NCBI GenBank assembly: GCA_910586405.1
Contig: CAJUII010000031.1
Location: 1 to 32,450 of the forward strand
Reading direction: 5' to 3'
Length of the DNA: 32,450 bases
DNA from: an uncultured Lachnospiraceae bacterium
GTDB lineage: Bacteria > Bacillota > Clostridia > Lachnospirales > Lachnospiraceae
Part shown: positions 22,902 to 31,442 of the stretch, in pieces
How the letters are laid out: each line of letters starts with the position of its first letter
Position numbering within the stretch: the first letter of the stretch is position 1
Translations under genes and position numbers: made by a program
Notes under the pieces: model-generated
The model's database searches: none
The model's input: the letters and a program-made list of their open reading frames with translations, nothing else
Told to the model about the DNA's origin: nothing

Positions 22902-24176
22902 ATGTGGATTGGATTGAAGAATATTGCAAGAGTAGAATATGCAGATATCACCCTGAATGGAATCACCGTTGTTGCAGGGGCGAACGGAAGCGGAAAGAGT
23001 ACGATCAGCAAGTCATTGTATGCGGCTTTGGAAGTGGTTCATGATCCGCAGCGGCAGGTTCAGTTGGAGAAGCGTCGTAGCAGAATCAGCATGATTCGCA
23101 ATTTGATCTATCATAGTGCTGGTTTTAAAGTGAATGATATATTAGAGATTGATGAAAAAGTGCAGCAGGAATTGAGGCGTGCTGACGGAAATGCTGACGT
23201 GTTTTTAATGAATATGCAACATTTTTTGGATGAGAATCCTGGGGTAATCATACTAAATAGTCAAATAATGTTTAAGGAATTAGAACAATTGTTTCGCTAT
23301 TGTGTGGAAATTGATCAAAAAGAGGATTCCTATTATATTCAATACTTTTCACAGATGATATTGGACAATATATTTCAAAAACAAATCAATTGTCTAAAAG
23401 GTACGAAGGAAGCCCTCATTGAATTTAGAGATACGTATTCGACAGTTTCGATGAAAATGATTGACAATAAAGTAGTGAACACTAATTTCGAAATGTTTCG
23501 TACATCAACACCATCTCCTGTTTATATAACAACGTCTGATCTGGTGGATTTTGTAGGCAGTTATAGAACACTCTATTCATCGGAGAAGTATGGGGCGATT
23601 TCTTATGTAAATTCACAATTGACGAAATTACTTATGAGGGAGATTCATACAAGAAATTTAGTCGCAGAGCAGTATCATAAGTTAGAGGGACAAAAACAGA
23701 TATTTGAAAATATTTTGGGATCGGTTTTAGAGGGAGAGATGTATCTGGAAGACCGTCAACTTGTGTATCATGACGAGTGGTGCAATGCCAATATTGAATT
23801 GCGCAATATCGCCTCTGGAATGAAACCCTTTCTAATCTTGAAGCGCTTGATCAGCAATGGTGTATTTCTTGAAAAAATTTGCCTGATTATCGATGAACCG
23901 GAGACGAATCTGCATCCAGAATGGCAGCTGAAATTAGCGCATTTATTAGTATTATTAAACATGAAATTGGGTGTTGGCGTCTATCTGAACTCTCACAGTC
24001 CATATTTTGTGAGAGCAGTGGAATATTATGCCAGTCAATATGATGTCTTAGACCAATGCAAATTTTATGCGATGCGCAGAAACGAGGAAACAGGTTTGTA
24101 TGATAGTGAGGACATGACAAGACAACTTGGCAGGATCTATGATAGTTTGGCACAACCATTCAACCAGATCATGTAG
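22902..24176 (+). CDS. OLD/AAA_21-like ATPase without TOPRIM domain
   Basis: This 424-residue protein is an ABC-class P-loop ATPase of the AAA_21/OLD type. Walker A is GANGSGKST (26-34), a signature-like NIASGMKPF sits shortly before Walker B, Walker B is CLIIDEPETN (327-336), and the switch histidine is in LNSHSP (362-367). The middle is helical and diverse, as in defence-associated members. No TOPRIM or HNH nuclease domain follows, so any effector activity would have to come from elsewhere. ATG 22902 is favoured over TTG 22884, because the upstream GAGGAG (22886-22891) then serves as ribosome binding site. The frame stays open for 27 codons after its TAG. Role unknown; an anti-phage or stress role is inference. 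Confidence 0.82.
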   Translation: MWIGLKNIARVEYADITLNGITVVAGANGSGKSTISKSLYAALEVVHDPQRQVQLEKRRSRISMIRNLIYHSAGFKVNDILEIDEKVQQELRRADGNADVFLMNMQHFLDENPGVIILNSQIMFKELEQLFRYCVEIDQKEDSYYIQYFSQMILDNIFQKQINCLKGTKEALIEFRDTYSTVSMKMIDNKVVNTNFEMFRTSTPSPVYITTSDLVDFVGSYRTLYSSEKYGAISYVNSQLTKLLMREIHTRNLVAEQYHKLEGQKQIFENILGSVLEGEMYLEDRQLVYHDEWCNANIELRNIASGMKPFLILKRLISNGVFLEKICLIIDEPETNLHPEWQLKLAHLLVLLNMKLGVGVYLNSHSPYFVRAVEYYASQYDVLDQCKFYAMRRNEETGLYDSEDMTRQLGRIYDSLAQPFNQIM

Positions 24177-24316
24177 TGGCTGTGTATTGAGCGTGATTAT
24201 ATCGATGCAGACTATTTTCAAAATCTCGCGGAGTGGGCTGAGGTAGGCGGTCAGCAATGAACAACCAGATAATCAAGCCTAATGCTGCATCATTTACAAG
24301 GATTGCAGAAAAATAG
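24177..24316 (+). pseudogene. Decayed coding remnants after the ATPase gene
   Basis: Directly after the ATPase stop, the same frame reads 27 protein-like codons to TGA at 24258-24260, including DYIDADYF and LAEWAEVGG. That stop overlaps an ATG at 24257 (ATGA) which opens a 19-codon peptide ending at TAG 24314-24316. An ATGA overlap between two tiny frames looks like the leftover ends of two coupled genes joined by a deletion. Neither piece has its own ribosome binding site. I cannot name the parent genes. Confidence 0.4.
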
Positions 24317-24361
24317 AGTATGAGGAACGAGATCGAGACGGGAAGGGGCGTACAGCTTATT

Positions 24362-25471
24362 ATGACAGAGACGCAGAAAAAAATATATTTTTTTATAGGC
24401 ACGGAGGCAGAACTCATCAAGGTATTTCCTGTGATCATAGCGTGTCAGAAGGCAGGGAATCAATGCCATTTGATTGCATCTGGCCAAAATGATCTGCATA
24501 AAAGCCGGATATTAGATTTTATACAGTTAAACGGAAAATATGTTGAGTTATCAAAGGAAGAATCGATTCAGAAAAGCGCTGTCGGCTTGTTGAGATGGTT
24601 TCTGGCAGTCAAGAAAAAGGCACCCAAGATCATCCGAGAGCAATTTGGCGCGGAGGCATTGACCGGTGCGAGTCTGGTCGTACATGGAGATACAGTGTCT
24701 ACAATGATGGGGGCATTTATCGCCAAGAAGCTGCGGATGCGTGTCTGCCATGTGGAGGCAGGGCTGCGCTCACACAATCTGCTCAATCCGTTTCCAGAGG
24801 AGATTGACCGCCTGATCACAAGCAGATTGACGAGTGTACATTTTGCGCCGGGAAATCTGCCGGCAAGAAATCTTGACAAGGCAAAAGGAAAAGTGATCAA
24901 TACGAAATATAATACGATTCTGGACAGCCTGTCATTTTCGCGCACAGTGCAGGTGATGACAGAGGAAGTGCAAAAGATACAGGGGGAAGATTATTTTGTC
25001 TTTGTCATGCACCGACAGGAAAATTTGATGAATAAAGAGTTTTTTGTGCAGGTACTCTCGCAGGTAAAGCAGTTTTCAAGGCAGAGAAAGTGTGTGCTCA
25101 TCCTTCACAAAATTACGGAAAATAAGCTTAGAGAGTTGAATCTTCTGGAAGAGTTAAGAGCAGATGAACATTTCTTACTGCTGTCGCGTGTGGACTACTT
25201 TGATTTTATGAAGCTGCTTGACGGAGCACAGTATGTGATTACAGATGGCGGCAGCAATCAGGAAGAGCTGCATTATATGGGAAAGCCGTGTCTGATTATG
25301 CGAAAGACGACAGAACGGCAGGAGGGTATTGGCGAAAATGCGGTAATGTATGGAGGAAAGATTGAAAATATGAGAAAATTTGTAGAACAGTACCGCAGCT
25401 ATCAAAAAGAATGTCTGTTGGGAAAATACAGCCCCAGTAAAAAGATTTGTGAGGTATTGGGCAGGCTGTAA
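24362..25471 (+). CDS. UDP-N-acetylglucosamine 2-epimerase-like protein
   Basis: This 369-residue protein belongs to the WecB/MnaA family, which interconverts UDP-GlcNAc and UDP-ManNAc. Recognisable sites are VVHGDT (106-111, D110), HVEAGLRS (130-137, E132), PFPEEIDR (143-150) and MHRQEN around 215, matching the family's HRxEN. The N-terminal loop reads GTEAE (13-17) instead of the usual GTRPE, so the conserved Arg is Glu; this marks a subfamily or altered nucleotide recognition. ATG 24362 fits family length; ATG 24320 is possible, and neither has a strong ribosome binding site. It may provide ManNAc or a derivative for the glycosyltransferases that follow. Confidence 0.82.
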   Translation: MTETQKKIYFFIGTEAELIKVFPVIIACQKAGNQCHLIASGQNDLHKSRILDFIQLNGKYVELSKEESIQKSAVGLLRWFLAVKKKAPKIIREQFGAEALTGASLVVHGDTVSTMMGAFIAKKLRMRVCHVEAGLRSHNLLNPFPEEIDRLITSRLTSVHFAPGNLPARNLDKAKGKVINTKYNTILDSLSFSRTVQVMTEEVQKIQGEDYFVFVMHRQENLMNKEFFVQVLSQVKQFSRQRKCVLILHKITENKLRELNLLEELRADEHFLLLSRVDYFDFMKLLDGAQYVITDGGSNQEELHYMGKPCLIMRKTTERQEGIGENAVMYGGKIENMRKFVEQYRSYQKECLLGKYSPSKKICEVLGRL

Positions 25472-25485
25472 AGGGGAATGCTGTT

Positions 25486-26496
25486 ATGGAGAAGGAGATA
25501 TTTTTTTCGATTGTAATGCCGGCATATAACTCTGAGAGGACCATTGGGAAAGCATTAAAATCAATCAGAGATCAGAAATTTGATCAGAATGCAATAGAAA
25601 TTTTGGTGATAGACGGCGGATCAACGGATCGGACAATAGAGATCGCAAAGCGATACAAAGCGATTGTCATACCAAATGAGCAGCAGGTTCCAGAGGCTGC
25701 AAAGCGTCTCGGATACCAATATGCGAAAGGCACATGGATTATCAAACAGGATTCGGATGAAGTCTATGTAAATGACAGGCAGCTTATGCGAAAGAGAAGA
25801 TTTATAGAGAAAAATCCCGATGTATATTGTCTTTTGTCAGACAAGCTTCTGGCAGGGAAGAAGTGCGGCATCAGTTGTGCTTATTTAAACTATTGCGGCG
25901 ATCCATTCAGTTACATCGTATACAATCTTCGAGGCTCAGTGGTGGCTCAGAATAGGCAGTATCTGATTCACAAAAGTCCGTATGGCAATGTCTATCAGTA
26001 TCAGAAAGGGGATCCCTATCCAATCGGTGACGGGGGATGTACCGCATTTCATATCAAAAAGTTTAGAGAATGGTTTGGGGATTTGTACGACAGTCAGGAG
26101 TATGTCAACCTTTCGACACAAAAGATCATTGAAAGGACGGGGATGGCAGGGTGCATTCCAGAGGACAACATCTATCATTATTCCAAGGCTGATCTGAAAA
26201 CCTATCTGAGAAAAGTTCGGTTTAAGATTCATTTTAATCTGAATGGGACGAATGCGCTTGGATATGCGGCGAAGGCGGAGGGAGACAAGCATTATAGCAG
26301 GAGAAAATGGCTGTTTGTGCTGTATGCAGTTTCGGTACTGTTTCCTGTGCTGGATTCTGTTAGGATGGCGTGGCGTCAGCGGGATGGTTCGTTTCTGCTG
26401 CATTTTGTATATACGTATTATGTGCTGGTGATCACAGCAGTTGAGATTTTTAGAAAAGTTTTCAAGAAAGACAAGGGTAATTATACTTATGGCTGA
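25486..26496 (+). CDS. Family 2 glycosyltransferase with C-terminal membrane segments
   Basis: This 336-residue protein starts FFSIVMPAYNSERT (6-19), continues with VIDGGSTDRT (41-50), and has QDSDE (88-92) at the metal-binding position. The C-terminal 70 residues contain two hydrophobic stretches (about 272-292 and 300-323) that should anchor it to the membrane. The start is 14 bases after the epimerase stop. The gene overlaps the next one by eight bases, consistent with a single transcript. The sugar transferred is unknown. Confidence 0.9.
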   Translation: MEKEIFFSIVMPAYNSERTIGKALKSIRDQKFDQNAIEILVIDGGSTDRTIEIAKRYKAIVIPNEQQVPEAAKRLGYQYAKGTWIIKQDSDEVYVNDRQLMRKRRFIEKNPDVYCLLSDKLLAGKKCGISCAYLNYCGDPFSYIVYNLRGSVVAQNRQYLIHKSPYGNVYQYQKGDPYPIGDGGCTAFHIKKFREWFGDLYDSQEYVNLSTQKIIERTGMAGCIPEDNIYHYSKADLKTYLRKVRFKIHFNLNGTNALGYAAKAEGDKHYSRRKWLFVLYAVSVLFPVLDSVRMAWRQRDGSFLLHFVYTYYVLVITAVEIFRKVFKKDKGNYTYG

Positions 26497-27544
26497 GTGT
26501 CAAGAAGGGAAAGTGAGTGTCATCATTCCTGTCTATAATGATGAGAAATATATCAGGCATTGTGTGGATTCAGTCATTGGACAGACGTATCGTGATCTGG
26601 AAATCATACTGGTCGATGATGCGTCGTCGGATGGTTCCTTGGCAGTTTGCGAGGAATATGCAGCAAAGGACAACAGGGTCAAGGTCATTCGGCATGAACA
26701 AAATTGTGGATTGTCCAAAAGCCGTGAGACAGGGTATACTCAGGCGGCAGGAGAGTGGATTTGTTTTATGGACCATGATGATTGTATGAATCCAAGGGCG
26801 GTTGAGTATCTGATGGCTCACGCGGATGAATCGACAGACATTGTCGCCGCCAGATACAAAAATATCCTGACGGGGGACTTTGAACAGTATGTATGGGAGG
26901 ATGCGCAGCGCACAAAATCCCGTATACTCTCCCATAATCGGGCAGTGAATATGCTTGGTTCTTTTGGTCAGCACGGTGTACCAGAATGTCTGTGGGGCAA
27001 GATCTACCGAAGGGCTTTATTCGAGCAGACCGAGTTTCAAAAGTATGAAAAATTATTTCCGCTGCTTTATTTTGAGGATGTGCTTCTGACCTCTGCACTC
27101 GTCAGGGCGTGCAGGAAAATGACGATTATAAATCAGTATATCTATATTCACCGTGTGGATTTTGACAGTGTATCCATGAGTCCAAGAGCACTGGAGTTTA
27201 ACTTGCAGACTGCCCGAACCGCAGATATTGTCCTTGCAAGACTAGAGGAGCCGTATGCAAAAATAGCATATGCAAAGGTATTGCAGAACTATCTGTTAGT
27301 ATTTTCAAAAAACTGGTATCTGGTGTGGCAGTATCACAAAAAAGATCAAATGCTTCTCGATGAGATGGAAGCACTTTTTTATAAATATTATGACAGTTAC
27401 AGGACATTGAAAGTGAAAGTTCCGATCGTGCCAGATCTGTGCATTAAGCTTTTTCGTCTGAATAAAGTCCTGTTTTGTATCATGGTATGCAGAGTGTGGT
27501 TTGAGTGTGTATCCAAAATACGGTACCATATCCAATCAAAATGA
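26489..27544 (+). CDS. Family 2 glycosyltransferase
   Basis: This 351-residue enzyme shows VSVIIPVYNDEKYI (9-22), LVDDASSDGS (41-50), CGLSKSRETG (73-82) and the DHDD motif (95-98), the standard order in capsule GT2 proteins. I chose ATG 26489, which overlaps the upstream stop, because the longer frame from 26441 only adds residues encoded inside the previous gene. The ribosome binding site (AAGGGTAA) is weak, as often seen with coupled genes. Acceptor and donor are unknown. Confidence 0.9.
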   Translation: MAECQEGKVSVIIPVYNDEKYIRHCVDSVIGQTYRDLEIILVDDASSDGSLAVCEEYAAKDNRVKVIRHEQNCGLSKSRETGYTQAAGEWICFMDHDDCMNPRAVEYLMAHADESTDIVAARYKNILTGDFEQYVWEDAQRTKSRILSHNRAVNMLGSFGQHGVPECLWGKIYRRALFEQTEFQKYEKLFPLLYFEDVLLTSALVRACRKMTIINQYIYIHRVDFDSVSMSPRALEFNLQTARTADIVLARLEEPYAKIAYAKVLQNYLLVFSKNWYLVWQYHKKDQMLLDEMEALFYKYYDSYRTLKVKVPIVPDLCIKLFRLNKVLFCIMVCRVWFECVSKIRYHIQSK

Positions 27545-27574
27545 CAATAGTACACTGTTTGGGGAGAGGTGTAT

Positions 27575-28507
27575 ATGATAAATATCATAATGTGTACTTA
27601 TAATGGGGAAAGATATATAAATGAGCAGATACAATCCATTGCGGACAGTACGGTGAAGGACTGGCGCCTGATGATATTTGATGACCAGTCTGTTGACCAT
27701 ACTATACAATGCATCGAAAACTGTCAAAAGAAATATCCCGGAAAAATATATTATAAAGTCAATCAAAAGAAACAGGGCGTGGTTTTAAATTTCCTCAAAA
27801 GTATTTATGAGGTAGGCGTTCAGATGAAAGAACATGATATGATCATGCTATGTGATCAGGACGACCATTGGAACAAGGATAAAATTCAGAAAACGGCAAA
27901 TCGCATGAAACAATTGATCAAAGTTCATGGCAATAAGATACCGCTGTTAGTCAGTACAGATGTGACTGTGGTAGACGAAACGATGAATGTACTGAATCCG
28001 TCTTTTCGAGCCATGAATCATTACCAGATTCGAAACATGGATTTACCGCATCTGTTGATGGAAAATAAAGTGCAGGGCTGTACTGTCATGCTGAATAAAA
28101 GTCTGGCAGGGATGCTTGACAGACTTCCACGGACAGCTATCATGCATGACAGCTGGCTTGCGCTGATCGCAGTGGTGTTTGGCAGGATCACATATATAGA
28201 TGAGCCAACCATGCAGTACAGGCAGCATACAGACAATCTTCAGGGCAGCATATCCTATAAGGAGGATGTAAAAAACAAGTTTTCGAATCTGGGAGGGCAG
28301 AGGCAGCTCGTGATGAAAACCACACCACAGGCAGCGGAATTTTTAAAACTGTATCAGAATCAAATCCCTGAGGATTCGCGCCGCATGCTCAGAGCGTTTG
28401 CAACGCTGCCGCGGCAGAATTTTGTGTTGAGGCGGTATCATATTATCAGGTATCATCTATGGAAATCGGGGATACTTCGAAATATTGGACTGATGGTGTT
28501 GATTTAG
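27575..28507 (+). CDS. Family 2 glycosyltransferase, rhamnosyltransferase-like
   Basis: This 310-residue protein has INIIMCTYNGERYINEQI (2-19), FDDQSVDHT (35-43) and CDQDDHW (93-99). The TYNGERYI...CDQDDxW combination is typical of RfbF/RgpB-like GT2 enzymes, several of which transfer rhamnose, although the sugar cannot be fixed by sequence reading alone. ATG 27575 is preferred to GTG 27569, because GGGGAGAGG ends at 27569. The C-terminal helix-rich tail is normal. After the stop comes a 214-bp stretch with a decayed open frame. Confidence 0.88.
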   Translation: MINIIMCTYNGERYINEQIQSIADSTVKDWRLMIFDDQSVDHTIQCIENCQKKYPGKIYYKVNQKKQGVVLNFLKSIYEVGVQMKEHDMIMLCDQDDHWNKDKIQKTANRMKQLIKVHGNKIPLLVSTDVTVVDETMNVLNPSFRAMNHYQIRNMDLPHLLMENKVQGCTVMLNKSLAGMLDRLPRTAIMHDSWLALIAVVFGRITYIDEPTMQYRQHTDNLQGSISYKEDVKNKFSNLGGQRQLVMKTTPQAAEFLKLYQNQIPEDSRRMLRAFATLPRQNFVLRRYHIIRYHLWKSGILRNIGLMVLI

Positions 28508-28518
28508 CTGTCGTGTAG

Positions 28519-28716
28519 AGGGGCATAGTTCAGATCAGTGGGAGAAAATCGATAGTTCTTGAGCAGGAGTTTGACGAGGAGGAGCTTTTGCAGGATGCAG
28601 ACTATATAGATGATACTATTAGAGAATATAGAGAGATGCGGGAAGGGAAATTTTATGAATTTGGTTCAATGATTGTCTATTGCTTAGAAAATTACTTTCA
28701 GAGAGAGGTGCTGTAG
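28519..28716 (+). pseudogene. Truncated open frame between GT genes
   Basis: One frame stays open for 65 codons and ends at TAG 28714-28716. It reads like acidic, helix-forming protein (LEQEFDEEELLQDADYID and YREMREGKFYEFGSM). It has no ATG near its 5' end. A TTG at 28588 lies three bases after GGAGGAG (28578-28584) and would give 42 residues. It is either a small gene with a TTG start or the 3' part of a gene whose front was lost. The length resembles small antitoxin-like proteins, but I recognise no family. Confidence 0.35.
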
Positions 28717-28721
28717 GAATA

Positions 28722-29663
28722 ATGGATTATACAGAAAAATTTTTTGAGAGCATTGAGCAGAGAAACGCAGAATTTAACCGTCTCTATTATGGCGCAGATT
28801 ACCTGAGAGGACTACAGGTCAACAACCTGCTCCGCGTGGTCAAAAAATTGGATTTTCCATTTTTGATGGATGCGATGCGCTTAAAACTTGCGGACAAGAA
28901 GCTCAACAAATATCGAAAAAAAAGAAACGCAGGTGCTGCTGCCCATCAAGCCAGCACCTATCAGAGTTATCAGAAGCTAAAGGACAAGAAAATCATCATT
29001 TATACCTGTATCGTAGGAGGATATGATGCCCTGAAGGAGCCGCTGCTTTTATTTGACAACGTGGAATACATCTGCTTTACAGAGGATGCAGCCAGTATCA
29101 AAAAGGCAGAAAACTCAAAATGGTCAATTCGGCAAATACCAGAAACCATTCTAAAGAAATATGATAGGACGCTCTCAAACCGCTATATCAAAATGCATCC
29201 CAAGGAACTGTTTCCAGAGGCAGACTATACGGTCTATGTGGATGGGAATATTGGGATACAATCCTTTCTTGGCACTTATCTCCTACAGACCAAGGCAAAG
29301 ACCGGAATAGCCATCTTCTCCCACAGCCAGCGCCAATGCGCCTATGTGGAGGCAAAAGTCTGTATCAGCAGGAGAAAGGGCAGCAGAGAAACGATCGAGC
29401 GTCAGATGCAGGACTACGAAAAGGCGGGGTTTCCAAAAAATTACGGACTGTATGAGTGCACGATCCTTGCTGTCGATCTAAGAAACACGCGCTCAACAGA
29501 ACTGATGGAAAAATGGTGGCAGGAGTTTGTCAGATCAAAGAGCCGCCGCGATCAGCTTTCACTGCCATACGTCATGTGGAAATCCGGCATGAAATATACA
29601 GATATCGGACTGCTAGGCGAGAATCTCTTTGACGATAGCCGTATAACGGTGTATAGTCATTAA
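28722..29663 (+). CDS. DUF616 (TOD1/MUCI70-like) glycosyltransferase
   Basis: This 313-residue protein matches the DUF616 glycosyltransferase family. Evidence includes IYTCIVGGYDALKEP (93-107), EYICFTED (115-122), the catalytic-type VYVDGNI (171-177), a histidine-arginine block HSQRQCAYVEA, and RDQLSLPYVMWKSG near the C-terminus. ATG 28722 follows AGGA; the in-frame TTG at 28680 lies inside the truncated frame upstream. Its last 15 codons plus stop (29616-29663) are repeated at 32397-32444, with changes only at silent third positions. Those codons also hold a promoter candidate for the next operon. Confidence 0.85.
   Translation: MDYTEKFFESIEQRNAEFNRLYYGADYLRGLQVNNLLRVVKKLDFPFLMDAMRLKLADKKLNKYRKKRNAGAAAHQASTYQSYQKLKDKKIIIYTCIVGGYDALKEPLLLFDNVEYICFTEDAASIKKAENSKWSIRQIPETILKKYDRTLSNRYIKMHPKELFPEADYTVYVDGNIGIQSFLGTYLLQTKAKTGIAIFSHSQRQCAYVEAKVCISRRKGSRETIERQMQDYEKAGFPKNYGLYECTILAVDLRNTRSTELMEKWWQEFVRSKSRRDQLSLPYVMWKSGMKYTDIGLLGENLFDDSRITVYSH
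29616..29663 (+). repeat. Direct repeat, copy 1: 3' end of the DUF616 gene
   Basis: These 48 bases recur at 32397-32444. The coding part differs at three positions (29618, 29636, 29642), all silent third positions of Gly, Asp and Arg codons; the stop changes from TAA to TAG. The repeat brackets the kinase-receiver-PIN operon. Confidence 0.88.
29629..29657 (+). promoter_or_regulatory. Near-consensus sigma-A promoter inside the DUF616 3' end
   Basis: TTGACG at 29629-29634 and TATAGT at 29652-29657 are exactly 17 bases apart, with five of six matches to each consensus hexamer. A transcript would start near 29664 and reach the kinase ATG at 29703 after about 40 bases. Both hexamers and the spacing are kept in the second repeat copy. 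Confidence 0.6.
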
Positions 29664-29702
29664 AAAGGCGGAGAAAGGTGTGTAAACGGGGAGTAGCGAC
29701 CG

Positions 29703-31442
29703 ATGGGAATGAGAATCAGTCAGGAAGAGCGAAATTATGCTGACCAAATATATCAATTACGTCAAAAGAAAGATTTGAATAAAGCGATTGGCGTGTGCTT
29801 GGATGCAATAGCAAGATTTCAAACATCTAATTTTTTTCATAAAATATGTGGTGATATATATTATGAGTTAAGAGAATATCAAGATGCAGTGAATATGTAT
29901 ATGGAGTTTCTGGATAGGATAAAAGGAATACCAGAATATTTTACGAATTTTACAAAATTTATTAAAAAAGTAAATTTTGTATATAATATTTCCGAAAATG
30001 TATTTGATGAGATTGCCAGACGTATTTCAGATGAGAAGTATGCTTTTGTAATAAGAAAAGGTTTGGTAAATGTATTGCTAGATGTTTATCCAGTTTCAAT
30101 TGACGTTGAAAAAGCAGTTGAACAGGTAAAGGCAAATCATATTACCATGGAGCAGGTAAAACGTGATTTTGAGAAAATAAAATCATTAGGGAAATGTAAG
30201 GAAATAATATATTTGTGTAAGGCGTCCGAAAAAGAGTGTCAGAAGGAGAATCATTCTATAAACTGTTTTCTGTTAAAACGTCTTGAAAAGAATAGGATAT
30301 ATGAATATGCGTTGAAATTTGTGAATAAGATTTTAGCTTACAGCATGGATGCAGTGATGGTCAGAACTTTGTTTCGAATTTGTAGATATTTTGAAAATTA
30401 TGATGTGGCGGAGAATTATTTAAAAGATAACAATATTGAAAATAAAAATGATTTTAATATACAATATGAGCTGGTTTTTTATTATGATGCAATGGGTGAT
30501 GAACAAAAAAGAAATGAAACATTGAAGAGTATAGAGAGACTGGCAGAAAACCGTCTGCCTATTTGTCAGACATTGTTTAAATTTTATGTAAAATATAATA
30601 TGCTAGATAAAGCGCAAAATGTTCAGAGAAGAATAATGTCTTTTCAGAATGCAAAAAATTTGCGATCTGTTAAACAGGAAACTGAGGAGGTTGTCTGGGA
30701 GAAATTAAGAATGCTTGTATCTGAGCAGGAACATAATAGACAGCTTTTGGCAATGTCAGAGCTGATAAAAGGTTTTTCACATGAGCTAGGTCAGCCGATT
30801 ACCAATATACGTTATGCAATTCAGCTTTATTATAGGAAAAAAAGAAAATTTGGTATAGAGATTGATGCAGAACAACAACAGCTTTTAAACAGTGTATTGC
30901 AGCAGACAGTGCGCGTGGGAAAACTATTACACCGATTTGCACCGATTGTATCTAGCAAAAATGAAAAAAAATATTTTGGTGTTGTAAGTGCAATTGAGCA
31001 TGTATTTGATGATTTGTCAGTACGTCTGCATAGTGAGAATATACAATATACCATCATTGGAGACAATACAATTGAGTTGTTTGGCGAAGAGTTACAGTTC
31101 GGACAGGTGTTTTATAACTTAATTATCAATTCCATCTATGCGATTCAGCGAAGTGGGAGAGATGGGATTTTGCATGTACAGGTACAAAGGATAGAAGATA
31201 GTGTGCAAATAGAATTTATGGATAATGGTACTGGCATTCCGATTGAAAATCAGAGAAAAATATTTAATCCATTTTTTTCTACGAAGAATAAAGAAACAGA
31301 AGAGGGAGGAGAAGGGTTAGGTTTATTTATTGTCTGGAATATATTAAAAATTTTTTCTGGAAAAATCTATGTCGATCAGAAGTACAATAGAGGAGCCAAA
31401 TTTATCATAGAATTTGAAAAGAAGGAGCAGGAGCATGTATAA
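29703..31442 (+). CDS. TPR-containing soluble histidine kinase (DtcA-like architecture)
   Basis: This 579-residue protein has no membrane segment. Residues 1-320 are helical repeats; the first (DLNKAIGVCLDAIARF with IYYELREYQDAVNMYMEFL) is TPR-like. The kinase part has phosphoacceptor His360 in GFSHELGQPITNIR, N-box YNLIINSIYA (471-480), G1 DNGTG (507-511), F-box FNPFFSTK (521-528) and G2 GEGLGL (536-541), so it should be active. A TPR sensor, rather than a membrane sensor, is what the Detocs kinase DtcA has. The ribosome binding site GGGGAG is nine bases upstream. Its code is strongly A+T-rich compared with the glycan genes. It overlaps the receiver gene by eight bases. Confidence 0.88.
   Translation: MGMRISQEERNYADQIYQLRQKKDLNKAIGVCLDAIARFQTSNFFHKICGDIYYELREYQDAVNMYMEFLDRIKGIPEYFTNFTKFIKKVNFVYNISENVFDEIARRISDEKYAFVIRKGLVNVLLDVYPVSIDVEKAVEQVKANHITMEQVKRDFEKIKSLGKCKEIIYLCKASEKECQKENHSINCFLLKRLEKNRIYEYALKFVNKILAYSMDAVMVRTLFRICRYFENYDVAENYLKDNNIENKNDFNIQYELVFYYDAMGDEQKRNETLKSIERLAENRLPICQTLFKFYVKYNMLDKAQNVQRRIMSFQNAKNLRSVKQETEEVVWEKLRMLVSEQEHNRQLLAMSELIKGFSHELGQPITNIRYAIQLYYRKKRKFGIEIDAEQQQLLNSVLQQTVRVGKLLHRFAPIVSSKNEKKYFGVVSAIEHVFDDLSVRLHSENIQYTIIGDNTIELFGEELQFGQVFYNLIINSIYAIQRSGRDGILHVQVQRIEDSVQIEFMDNGTGIPIENQRKIFNPFFSTKNKETEEGGEGLGLFIVWNILKIFSGKIYVDQKYNRGAKFIIEFEKKEQEHV

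Noticed and set aside
29664..29702. Intrinsic terminator between the DUF616 gene and the kinase gene
   Set aside because: There is no GC-rich hairpin with a T tract in these 39 bases, so readthrough from the glycan operon is possible in addition to the promoter.
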